The notes: a model not told the origin generated them from the letters alone. 6,419 nucleotides of DNA from Actinomycetes bacterium (GCA_023388385.1 JAEWGK010000037.1:1-6419); one strand, 5' to 3'; shown: positions 1 to 5,464, counted from the first letter of the stretch. Numbers and translations are program-made.

Positions 1-1108
1 GTCCACCGAGGATCTCGACGTCCTCGGTGGACAGCTCGCCGCGGGCGACGACCTCGACGCCCACCGGGGCGCCCTCGAGCAGGCCGCCGGCGACCAGGCC
101 GAGCTCGCGGGCGAGCTCCAGCCACAGGGCGACCTCCTCGCCGACGGCGCCGCCGGCGACGTTGACGGCGTCCGGCACGAACTCGCCGGCCAGGGCCAGG
201 AGGACGGAGGCGGCGACGTCGGTGCCCGCGCGATCCTGGGCCTCGACGGTGGAGGCGCCCAGGTGCGGCGTGACGACGACCTCCGGCAGCTCGAACAGCG
301 GGGAGTCGGTGCACGGCTCGGAGGCGTACACGTCGAAGCCGGCGCCGCGAATCTGGCCGGACTTGATGGCCTCGGCCAGCGCGGCCTCGTCGACCAGGCC
401 ACCGCGGGCGGCGTTGATGATGATCTGGCCCTTCTTCGCCTTGCCCAGGAGCTCCGCGTCGAACATGCCCGCAGTCTCTGTGGTCTTCGGCAGGTGGATG
501 GTGACGAAGTCGGAGCGGCCCATCAGGGTCTCCAGGTCCACCAGCTCCACGCCCATCTGAGCCGCGCGAGCCGGGTTCGCGTACGGGTCGTACGCGATGA
601 TGGTGGTCTCGAAGGCGGCGAGGCGCTGGGCGAACAGCTGGCCGATGTGGCCGAAGCCGACGATGCCGATGGTCTTGCCGAAGATCTCCACGCCCTTGAA
701 GGAGGAGCGCTTCCACTCGGCGTCGCGCAGGGTCCCGTCGGCGGCCGGGATCTGACGGGCGGTCGCCAGCAGCAGCGCGATGGCGTGCTCGCAGGCGGAG
801 TGGATGTTGGAGGTCGGGGCGTTGGCGACCATGACGCCGCGCTTGGTGGCGGTCTCGATGTCGACGTTGTCCAGGCCGACGCCGGCACGGCCGACGATCT
901 TCAGGTTCGGGGCGGCCTCGAGGACCTCGGCGTCCACCGTGGTGGCCGAGCGCACCAGGAGGGCGTCCGCCTCCGGGACGGCGGCGAGGAGCTCGGGGCG
1001 GTTGGGGCCGTCGACCCAGCGCACCTCCACGGAATCTCCGAGCGCGTCCACGGTGGACTGCGCGAGCTTGTCTGCGATGAGGACGACCGGACGAGCGTTC
1101 TGGCTCAC
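1..1108 (-). CDS. serA: D-3-phosphoglycerate dehydrogenase, 3' end outside window
   Basis: SerA oxidises 3-phosphoglycerate to 3-phosphohydroxypyruvate with NAD+, the first step of cytosolic L-serine synthesis. The visible 369 residues hold the N-terminal substrate-domain part, the Rossmann nucleotide-binding domain with GFGHIG at 151-156, and the return to the substrate domain. Family catalytic residues are in place: R235 in NAARGG, E264 in YASEP and H282 in PHLGAST. The intervening domain has begun (about 315 on), but the C-terminal ACT serine-sensing domain lies beyond the window; corynebacterial SerA is about 530 residues. I chose the GTG at 1108 because AGGAGA (1114-1119) sits five bases upstream. 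An in-frame ATG at 1114 lies too close to that site. The start reads MSQNARPVVL, as I recall for C. glutamicum SerA. It follows the lipoprotein gene in the same orientation, but a hairpin and a separate candidate promoter lie between them. No frameshift or missing key residue is seen. Confidence 0.97.
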   Translation of the reverse strand, partial: MSQNARPVVLIADKLAQSTVDALGDSVEVRWVDGPNRPELLAAVPEADALLVRSATTVDAEVLEAAPNLKIVGRAGVGLDNVDIETATKRGVMVANAPTSNIHSACEHAIALLLATARQIPAADGTLRDAEWKRSSFKGVEIFGKTIGIVGFGHIGQLFAQRLAAFETTIIAYDPYANPARAAQMGVELVDLETLMGRSDFVTIHLPKTTETAGMFDAELLGKAKKGQIIINAARGGLVDEAALAEAIKSGQIRGAGFDVYASEPCTDSPLFELPEVVVTPHLGASTVEAQDRAGTDVAASVLLALAGEFVPDAVNVAGGAVGEEVALWLELARELGLVAGGLLEGAPVGVEVVARGELSTEDVEILGG

Positions 1109-1205
1109 GAGCATCTCCTGAAAAGTGTTATGCGTCCACCTCCCGCGGGCACGACCGCGTCCACGGGGGTGGCCGCGCACCGGCTCGGTGGCACGCGGTC
1201 CAATC

Positions 1206-1211
1206 AATATA
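1206..1211 (-). promoter_or_regulatory. Candidate -10 element for serA
   Basis: On the minus strand this reads TATATT (five of six matches to TATAAT), in a short AT-rich island (about 1201-1232) that contrasts with GC-rich surroundings. Transcription would start near 1199 and give a leader of roughly 90 nt before the serA GTG. No good TTGACA-like -35 is seen at 16-18 bp; TTCGAC lies 21 bp upstream. Corynebacterial promoters often have poor -35 boxes. The site lies just downstream of the hairpin that probably ends the lipoprotein transcript, which supports independent serA transcription. This is inference from motif and position. Confidence 0.4.
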
Positions 1212-1238
1212 ACCAACGTGTATCCGGGATATGTCGAA

Positions 1239-1265
1239 AGCCGCCACCCGTCGGGGGTGGCGGCT
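1239..1265 (-). terminator. Probable terminator after the lipoprotein gene
   Basis: A perfect 11-bp inverted repeat (AGCCGCCACCC at 1239-1249, GGGTGGCGGCT at 1255-1265) with a 5-nt loop lies about 70 nt downstream of the lipoprotein stop codon and upstream of serA. On the minus strand the stem is followed by TTCGACAT, so the T tract is weak; the plus strand has no T run at all. This is best read as a GC-rich, possibly imperfect, intrinsic terminator separating the two genes. Confidence 0.65.
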
Positions 1266-1304
1266 CGTCGACGCGGATGGCGCGGTCCGGGTCGGGGCCG
1301 GGTT

Positions 1305-1326
1305 CCGGGCCGCACGGCCGGCCCGG
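1305..1326. repeat. GC hairpin directly after the lipoprotein stop
   Basis: CCGGGCCG (1305-1312) and CGGCCCGG (1319-1326) form a perfect 8-bp stem with a 6-nt loop, beginning nine bases past the lipoprotein stop codon. There is no T run. Together with the larger hairpin at 1239-1265 it may form a tandem termination or 3'-end-protection structure. The role is inferred from position only. Confidence 0.4.
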
Positions 1327-1335
1327 GCGCGGGAC

Positions 1336-3174
1336 CTACTGGTAGGTCACCAGCCAGGGCTTCGGGTCGACGTTCATCGTCTGCTCCGGCGTGAACATCG
1401 GCTTGTCCTCGTCGTAGAAGTTCTTCCAGGCCAGGAAGATCTCCGGCTGCAGGTCCTGCTTCATGACGTTCCAGGTCTCCAGCTTCTCGCCGGCGGTGCC
1501 GTGGCCGTCGGCGTGCAGGACGTAGGACAGCTCCGGGTGGGAGGTCGTGATCTGGTCACGGTCCGGCAGCATGTCCAGGCGGAACTGGTGCAGCAGGAAC
1601 ATCTTCTGCGGCAGGTTGTTGTCCCGCGTCAGCTTCGCCAGCCAGTCGGCGACGCGGTTGACCTCGTCGGCGTTGACGTGGCCGATCTGCTGCATCGGGA
1701 CCTCGTCGTTGTGGAGCTTCCACTCCGAGTCGAGCGCCAGGCCGACGTTCGGCAGCTTCAGCAGGTCCTCGTAGAATTTGGCCTGGTCGAGGAAGTCCTC
1801 GCGGCCCGGCTGCAGGTCGATGATGGCGTAGCCGCCCGCCTGGGTGATGGCGTCGATGTACGGCTTGAGCGTCTCCGGCGGAACCTTGAGGGTGTAGAGG
1901 CCGTCCGGGCCGGGATCGGCCTGCGCGACGGAGCTGATGACCTCGAAGGCCGGGACGACCGGCTCCTCGGCCAGCGGGTCGTACTTGCCGACGAGATCCT
2001 TGACGTGGGCGACGGCCTCCTCCGGGGTCTCCTCGCCCATGACGCCCAGCTGCGGGGCGCCCGGGTGACCGTAGGTGGCGACCATGCGGCGGCCCGGGAA
2101 GACCATGAGGCCGCCGCCGGAGAGGTTGAGCTCCTGCACGTCCTCATTCGCCGCGATCTCGGTGGTCTGCTTCAGCATCCCCTCGTCGCCGAAGGCGGGG
2201 CCGAGGGCGATGGGCGTGCGGCCCTCGCGGACGGCGCCGACGGAGTCGGAGGTCGCGCGCGGATCCGGGGCGGGCAGCCACATGACGTCGTGGCCGCCGG
2301 CGCGGGCGGTCGCGATCATGGCCGGCGGGGTCCCGGGGGCGGAGAAGACGACGGTGTCCTCGTCGCCGGCGCCCTTCTGCTTCGGCAGCTCGAGATCCGC
2401 CGGGGCGTACTCGACGTCGCCGCCGGGCTTCGGGGCCGGGGGCACGGTGATGGCCTCCGGGTCCATGTCGGACAGCATGCGGGCCGGGTCGGTGGACAGG
2501 GCCTGCTCCGTGACCTCCACGCCCAGCAGGTCGCCGAGGGCGCCGGCCTCGGCCGGGGCCTCGTAGACCTTGCGGCCCTCGGCCGCCTGCACCTCGGGGT
2601 TGCCGACGGTGAGGACCGTCGTCACGCCCATGCGCTCGAGCTCCTTCTCGACGGCGTCTGGCGTGATGCCGGCCTGCTCTCCGAGGCCGACGGCCTTCCG
2701 GCTGGCGGCACCGATGGCGGCGTCCGGATCCTGCATGGTCCACAGCGGCGCGTCGCCCTCGGGGAACGCCCACTCGGAGCCGTCGGGGCGGACGAAGACG
2801 TTGCGGGCCTCGTCGAAGTCGGCGTCGTCCGGGATGCCGTCGTTGTCCGCGTCCACCCAGTCCCGCTGGTCCTCCGGGGCCTTGAGGGTGAGCACCGGGG
2901 CACCTGCGGCGATGCCGATGGCCGCGGCACGGGCCTCGTCGACGGTGCCTGCCCGCGTGACGACGGCGACCTGCGACGACTTGAGGAAGCTCCGGGCGGC
3001 CTCCGCCTCGTCGGCCGCGGCGATCGGATCGGCCGGGGCCTCCGCGCGGGTGATGCCCTCGTCGTCGCCGCCATTGGAGCAGGCGACCAGGAGGCCGGCG
3101 GTCAGCGCCATCGCGCCGCCGGCGGCAACGACGCGGACCGGCCTGCGGAACCGGCGATGGACGGTGGAACTCAT
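1336..3174 (-). CDS. Large secreted lipoprotein, conserved actinobacterial type, function unknown
   Basis: This 612-aa protein has a clear lipoprotein signal: basic residues (RRFRRPVR), a hydrophobic stretch, then lipobox L-V-A-C with C32 as the lipidated residue. It should be anchored on the outer face of the plasma membrane. GGGAGGAT just before the ATG supports the start. Residues 69-97 and 184-193 (VAVVTRAGTVDEARAAAIGI; VTTVLTVGNP) look like alternating strand/helix repeats, distantly similar to cell-wall-binding repeat 2 domains. Residues 108-121 (DADNDGIPDDADFD) form an acidic, calcium-loop-like motif. From about 350 to 612 the sequence resembles a TIM-barrel hydrolase fold, with conserved-looking YGHPG (368-372), IIDLQPGR (451-458), LALDSEW (479-485) and LAWKNFYDEDKP (581-592). 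I recall relatives across Actinobacteria annotated only as hypothetical or cell-wall-binding-repeat proteins. No catalytic activity can be assigned. It is flanked by hairpins and appears monocistronic. Confidence 0.9.
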   Translation of the reverse strand: MSSTVHRRFRRPVRVVAAGGAMALTAGLLVACSNGGDDEGITRAEAPADPIAAADEAEAARSFLKSSQVAVVTRAGTVDEARAAAIGIAAGAPVLTLKAPEDQRDWVDADNDGIPDDADFDEARNVFVRPDGSEWAFPEGDAPLWTMQDPDAAIGAASRKAVGLGEQAGITPDAVEKELERMGVTTVLTVGNPEVQAAEGRKVYEAPAEAGALGDLLGVEVTEQALSTDPARMLSDMDPEAITVPPAPKPGGDVEYAPADLELPKQKGAGDEDTVVFSAPGTPPAMIATARAGGHDVMWLPAPDPRATSDSVGAVREGRTPIALGPAFGDEGMLKQTTEIAANEDVQELNLSGGGLMVFPGRRMVATYGHPGAPQLGVMGEETPEEAVAHVKDLVGKYDPLAEEPVVPAFEVISSVAQADPGPDGLYTLKVPPETLKPYIDAITQAGGYAIIDLQPGREDFLDQAKFYEDLLKLPNVGLALDSEWKLHNDEVPMQQIGHVNADEVNRVADWLAKLTRDNNLPQKMFLLHQFRLDMLPDRDQITTSHPELSYVLHADGHGTAGEKLETWNVMKQDLQPEIFLAWKNFYDEDKPMFTPEQTMNVDPKPWLVTYQ

Positions 3175-3232
3175 GGGATCCTCCCTGGCGACGGATCGCC
3201 CAGTAGACGGTACGTACCCGGCCAGATTAACG

Positions 3233-3280
3233 GACGGGCCCCGCCGCCGCGCCGGATGGGGCGCGGAGGCGGGGCCCGTC
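3233..3280. repeat. 48-nt near-perfect hairpin upstream of the lipoprotein gene
   Basis: GACGGGCCCCGCC (3233-3245) pairs with GGCGGGGCCCGTC (3268-3280), then one G/A mismatch, then CCGCGCC with GGCGCGG around a 6-nt loop: 20 of 21 positions pair. On the minus strand it is followed by CGTTAATCT, which is only weakly T-rich, and the lipoprotein ATG lies 58 nt further on. It could end transcripts arriving from the phage side, or form a structured leader of the lipoprotein mRNA. The sequence does not decide between these. Confidence 0.6.
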
Positions 3281-3285
3281 GCACC

Positions 3286-3304
3286 ACCAGGCCCGTGGCC
3301 TGGT
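3286..3304. repeat. Second short hairpin next to the 48-nt hairpin
   Basis: ACCAGGCC (3286-3293) and GGCCTGGT (3297-3304) form a perfect 8-bp stem around a 3-nt loop, only five bases from the larger hairpin. The pair may work as one structural block, for example a two-stem terminator or leader. There is no T run on either side. Confidence 0.4.
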
Positions 3305-3580
3305 CAGGATAGGCCAGCGGCGGCATACGGTAGCCCGCCAACCCGGTGGACCGTTGAGGGGGGGGTTCAGGTGCAGGGGACAAGCCGATACGGGTGGGCC
3401 TCACCGGCGGGTGTGGCGAAGGCCTATGATGCGGTGCCTGGTGCGCCGTGGGGTCTGATTCGGACTGGCCACCCCACCCGTGTATGTCATGCCGGATTTG
3501 CTTGTTTTTGCTGGCTCGACGACGCGGCACCGGATCAATCGAAATTCGCCAGGGGGCCGAGGAGGCTAACCACCCGACTA

Positions 3581-3627
3581 GTTGTACTGCCCCGGCAGGT
3601 CGTGGTCACGATCTGCCGGGACACAAC
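3581..3627. repeat. 47-bp imperfect palindrome, candidate attachment or operator site
   Basis: Two 13-bp arms (CCCGGCAGGTCGT at 3591-3603, ACGATCTGCCGGG at 3608-3620, one G-T wobble) flank a 4-nt centre. Outside them lie GTTGT (3581-3585) and ACAAC (3623-3627), placed slightly asymmetrically (20 versus 17 bp from the centre). CTAAC and GTTAG extend the symmetry further out. Neither strand shows a T run after the stem, so it is not a standard terminator. Size, dyad symmetry and outer GTTGT/ACAAC motifs resemble serine-integrase attachment sites, and the position between host and phage genes fits. A repressor operator or an ordinary structured RNA remains possible. Confidence 0.35.
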
Positions 3628-3652
3628 AGTTAGGGGCGTTGTCGCAGTCCGT

Positions 3653-3724
3653 TTACGCCGTGGCGTCGAGCGGGTTCTTCACCCAGCTCATCAGGTCGTT
3701 GTTGCTGGTCGTGGCGTTTTCCCA
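3653..3724 (-). pseudogene. Possible 3' remnant of a lost gene
   Basis: In one minus-strand frame 24 codons run from about 3724 to a TAA at 3653-3655, and 23 of them end in G or C, the usual mark of real coding sequence in a high-GC actinobacterium. The peptide reads TWENATTSNNDLMSWVKNPL and then DATA. Upstream of about 3724 the frame stays open, but codon usage becomes mixed and the sequence turns into Pro/Arg-rich repeats. No start codon with a ribosome binding site is present; the only ATG would give a 12-residue peptide. It may be the tail of a host gene cut by prophage insertion, or of a decayed phage gene. I do not recognise the peptide. Confidence 0.3.
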
Positions 3725-3750
3725 CGTCCGAGGCGTGCGATACGTCCGGA

Positions 3751-3789
3751 GTTTCCGGGGTTTCCGGGGGTTTGGGTTGCTGGTGTGGG
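3751..3789 (+). repeat. GTTTCCGGG tandem repeat within a G-rich tract
   Basis: GTTTCCGGG occurs twice head to tail (3751-3759, 3760-3768) and is followed by GGTTTGGG. Four G runs (3757-3760, 3766-3770, 3774-3776, 3787-3789) with loops of 5, 3 and 10 nt fit a loose G-quadruplex pattern on the plus strand. ACGTCCG also repeats nearby (3724-3730, 3742-3748). No function is evident. Confidence 0.35.
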
Positions 3790-3840
3790 ATTTTTGCGGG
3801 ATTTCCCACCGGCGGGGCGCGTTACACACCCTCCCCCTCT

Positions 3841-3885
3841 GCCCCGGCGCGGTCCCGTCGGGAGGGGCGCAGGCCGCGCCGGGGC
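3841..3885. repeat. Long GC-rich inverted repeat
   Basis: GCCCCGGCGCGG (3841-3852) is matched by its exact reverse complement at 3874-3885, giving a 12-bp GC-only stem. The 21-nt loop itself contains TCCC-GTC-GGGA (3853-3863), a small inner hairpin. It lies about 100 bp beyond the lysis operon terminator. It could be a backup termination structure or part of a recombination or regulatory site; neither strand has a following T run. Confidence 0.45.
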
Positions 3886-3903
3886 GTGACCGCCGCCCGG
3901 TGA

Positions 3904-3932
3904 GCCAATGGGGGTGGGCGCGCGGCCAATGG
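3904..3932. repeat. GCCAATGG direct repeat, 21-bp period
   Basis: Two exact copies of GCCAATGG (3904-3911 and 3925-3932) are 21 bp apart start to start, about two helical turns. This would place both on the same DNA face and is compatible with a protein-binding site, but no promoter is evident beside it. Confidence 0.25.
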
Positions 3933-3987
3933 TGACGGTAACCCCGCGGCACGGACTCCGCGCGGCGAGCCCTCCCCCTGAAACGCC

Positions 3988-4017
3988 AAAAAGGCCCCCA
4001 CCATGACGGTGGGGGCC
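3988..4017 (-). terminator. Rho-independent terminator of the lysis operon
   Basis: On the minus strand a perfect 10-bp stem (GGCCCCCACC / GGTGGGGGCC, loop of 5 nt) is followed at once by TTTTTGG. It begins six bases after the stop codon of the last lysis gene. This is a textbook intrinsic terminator and marks the end of phage late transcription here. The plus strand has no T run on the other side, so it works in one direction. Confidence 0.92.
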
Positions 4018-4023
4018 AATTGG

Positions 4024-4401
4024 CTACTCCGGGGGCTCGCGCGGGTACGGGCCGGGGTGGACATGCTCCTGCAGCTCGGCGCGGACACCGGGCGGGTCGC
4101 CGTGGCGGCCACCGGCGTTCCAGGCGACCCATGAGCGGATGTTCGCCAGTGCGATGTCGAGCAGCGACCGCCATCGGCGGGACTCCTCACGGACCGCTTC
4201 GACCTCGCCGCGGAGATCCTTAACCTCCCCGCGCAAATCAGAAATGTCCTGATTCTGATCCTGCATCAGCAGCTCGATCCGCCGGGTCGTGTCCTCGGCA
4301 AGCTTCGATCGGAAGCCAATGACTGCGGTTACGATCACCCCGACGAGGCCAAGGACTCCGGTGATGGCTGCACCGACGATGGCACTATCTGAGATCTGCA
4401 T
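4024..4401 (-). CDS. Single-TM coiled-coil membrane protein of the lysis cassette
   Basis: This 125-aa protein has one N-terminal membrane segment (about residues 7-30), then a charged region with a coiled-coil signature (about 35-80) that contains LRGEV twice, seven residues apart (57-61, 63-67 spacing approximate). After a Trp-containing helix (RSWVAW) the tail is rich in His and Pro (HVHPGPYPREPPE). The topology resembles small phage membrane proteins grouped as DUF2746; that link is from memory. I chose the ATG at 4401, with GGAGGAGG at 4413-4420, over an in-frame TTG at 4434 that lacks a clear site and would lengthen the overlap. The gene overlaps the preceding one by 17 nt, which suggests translational coupling, and is last before the terminator. 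It could be a holin accessory, a spanin-like envelope disruptor or an antiholin. Confidence 0.8.
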   Translation of the reverse strand: MQISDSAIVGAAITGVLGLVGVIVTAVIGFRSKLAEDTTRRIELLMQDQNQDISDLRGEVKDLRGEVEAVREESRRWRSLLDIALANIRSWVAWNAGGRHGDPPGVRAELQEHVHPGPYPREPPE

Positions 4402-4801
4402 CCAGCCGCCCGCCTCCTCCAGTCCATGCCGCAATGCATACGCCGAGGGTGGCTATGAGCCCGTAGTTCTTGGCACTGACCCAAGAACGGGAGGACCCAA
4501 TCACCCACGCCTCCAGGAAGCTGGCGGCCCAGATGACGTTCATGCCGACGAAAAGGGCCAGGCCGATGATGCGCATGGTGCGCGACCAGATGCCGATAGC
4601 GACGAGAACGGCCACGACGGCCCACGCCACGCCCCACGCCTTGAGGTTGATGAGCGTGCCGGCCAGCGACAGCTGGCTGATCTCGGAGCCGCTGGGCACG
4701 AGGTAAGCCGTCGCGGTCTGCGCGCACCATGCGGCGATGGCGACGAGGGCAAGGATCTCGATGACGCGGCGACGCACCGGCACCGGCGCGCGGCCGGCCA
4801 C
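4385..4801 (-). CDS. Four-TM holin-like membrane protein
   Basis: The 138-aa product is mostly hydrophobic, with four likely membrane segments at about 13-35, 53-71, 76-96 and 110-126, joined by short loops. The N-terminus is basic (RRR at 10-12) and so probably cytoplasmic. It starts with GTG only three bases after the holin stop codon. GAGGGG inside the end of the holin gene serves as ribosome binding site, so the two are probably translated together. Actinophage lysis cassettes often pair a two-TM and a four-TM holin-like protein downstream of the endolysin, and this pair fits that arrangement. It may form membrane lesions or regulate the partner holin. I see no motif that would give it a more specific role. 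Confidence 0.82.
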   Translation of the reverse strand: MAGRAPVPVRRRVIEILALVAIAAWCAQTATAYLVPSGSEISQLSLAGTLINLKAWGVAWAVVAVLVAIGIWSRTMRIIGLALFVGMNVIWAASFLEAWVIGSSRSWVSAKNYGLIATLGVCIAAWTGGGGRLDADLR

Positions 4802-4804
4802 GGC

Positions 4805-5248
4805 CTAGCCCCTCGCAGCGCGGCCGGCGCGGGTGGCGTCGATGCGGCGCTGCATTTCCGCAAGGAGTGCGGTCGGGTCGACGTCCTTCTGCACGGTCAC
4901 GTCGACGCGGCCCTCGAGGCGGTGCTTGCCTCCGTCCGAGTCTGCCGCGTCATCGACGACGTCGGCGACGTGGCTGGTGATGACCTCCTCCACCGCCTCC
5001 CGCACGGTCGGCAGGTCCGCGACGTCCACGCGCGGCGCCGCACCCGTCCGGTCGATGTTGACGGCGGCCAGCGATGCGATGACGGTCAGCAGCGCGCCGA
5101 GGTGGGTTTGCGTCGAGGACACCCAGTCCTCCAACGACCCGGCGTCGAGGCGCCCGACAGCAACCATCACGATGCCGATGATGCCCGCCACCACGTAGGC
5201 CGCCAGGCGGAGAACGGCGGGTGAGGCCAGGGTTTTCACGTTTTGCAT
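4805..5248 (-). CDS. Two-TM phage holin
   Basis: The protein has 147 residues. Two hydrophobic helices (about 11-31, AVLRLAAYVVAGIIGIVMVA region; and 48-66, THLGALLTVIASLAAVNI) are joined by a short loop with DAGSLEDW, followed by a long charged tail (70-147). This matches the general layout of mycobacteriophage-type holins, which gather in the inner membrane and open or depolarise it at a set time so the endolysin can act. AAAGGAG stands seven bases before the ATG, and the gene begins 18 nt after the endolysin stop. The tail of nearly 80 residues, acidic in the middle (DVVDDAADSDGG), is roughly half of the protein and may control timing. The assignment rests on topology and position. Confidence 0.85.
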   Translation of the reverse strand: MQNVKTLASPAVLRLAAYVVAGIIGIVMVAVGRLDAGSLEDWVSSTQTHLGALLTVIASLAAVNIDRTGAAPRVDVADLPTVREAVEEVITSHVADVVDDAADSDGGKHRLEGRVDVTVQKDVDPTALLAEMQRRIDATRAGRAARG

Positions 5249-5266
5249 GGTCTGCTCCTTTGGGGG

Positions 5267-5464
5267 TCAGGCGGCGTCGGTGGTGCGGGCGTGGTCGGCG
5301 GCGAGTGCGTCAGCGAGCACCCGATCGGCATCGAGGCCGAGGGCGGCGTAAAGGCCACGGAGGAGAACTTCGGTGCGCCAGGCGTAGGCGTCCTGCAGCT
5401 GCCTCCAGTGGGGGACGCTGAGGCGGACGGTGGGGTCAATCAGGGATTGGACGTGGTCGGTCAT
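5267..5464 (-). CDS. Possible internally initiated C-terminal endolysin fragment (65 aa)
   Basis: Inside the endolysin gene and in the same frame, an ATG at 5464 is preceded by GAGGAG (5471-5476) with an ideal 6-nt spacer. It would give a separate 65-residue product starting MTDHVQSLIDPTVRLSVPHW, equal to the last domain of the endolysin. The start falls precisely after a Pro-rich linker, at the domain boundary. Some phage endolysins are known to make their cell-wall-binding domain separately this way and assemble it with the full-length enzyme. An alternative is that a once-separate small gene has fused to the endolysin and kept its start signals. The fragment has no recognised motif. Confidence 0.45.
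   Translation of the reverse strand: MTDHVQSLIDPTVRLSVPHWRQLQDAYAWRTEVLLRGLYAALGLDADRVLADALAADHARTTDAA

Larger units (their letters stand above)
3175..3987. other. Gene-free stretch containing the presumed prophage/host junction
   Basis: About 0.8 kb separates the lipoprotein start from the terminator of the phage lysis operon. Open frames on both strands here lack ribosome binding sites, have poor codon usage and resemble no protein I know. What it does hold: two adjacent hairpins (3233-3304), a run of eight G (3358-3365), a T-rich patch (about 3495-3510), a 47-bp imperfect palindrome (3581-3627), a possible gene tail (3653-3724), a GTTTCCGGG tandem repeat (3751-3768), a large GC stem (3841-3885) and a spaced GCCAATGG repeat (3904-3932). 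Host genes lie on one side and phage lysis genes on the other, so the attachment site should fall here. I saw no tRNA or tmRNA fragment. Confidence 0.6.

Noticed and set aside
27..1345. Plus-strand and minus-strand open frames overlapping serA
   Set aside because: Low-complexity translations caused by high GC. SerA itself is unmistakable by its NAD motif and catalytic residues.
1231..3312. Very long open frame on the plus strand (693 codons)
   Set aside because: It is the mirror of the lipoprotein gene: Val/Leu/Arg/Gly-rich with no domain logic, no ribosome binding site and no signal. The opposite strand carries a clear lipobox protein.
3358..3365. Run of eight G as a phase-variation tract
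   Set aside because: It lies outside any supported gene and promoter, so slippage would have no evident effect.
3425..3430. TATGAT as a plus-strand -10 box
   Set aside because: No acceptable -35 and no plus-strand gene downstream.
3171..3530. 119-codon minus-strand frame just upstream of the lipoprotein
   Set aside because: Pro/Arg-rich, no ribosome binding site, runs through both hairpins and overlaps the lipoprotein start.
3290..3660. Search for a tRNA or tmRNA end as the integration target
   Set aside because: No GGTTCRANNCC T-arm with a matching acceptor stem or CCA-type end was found on either strand.
3653..4190. Minus-strand frames of 122-173 codons across the operon terminator
   Set aside because: They run through the terminator and repeats and overlap the last lysis gene in another frame. 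Only the last 24 codons of one look coding and are reported separately.
4402..4434. TTG start extending the one-TM protein by 11 residues
   Set aside because: No good ribosome binding site at that start. The ATG at 4401 has GGAGGAGG upstream and gives the usual short overlap.
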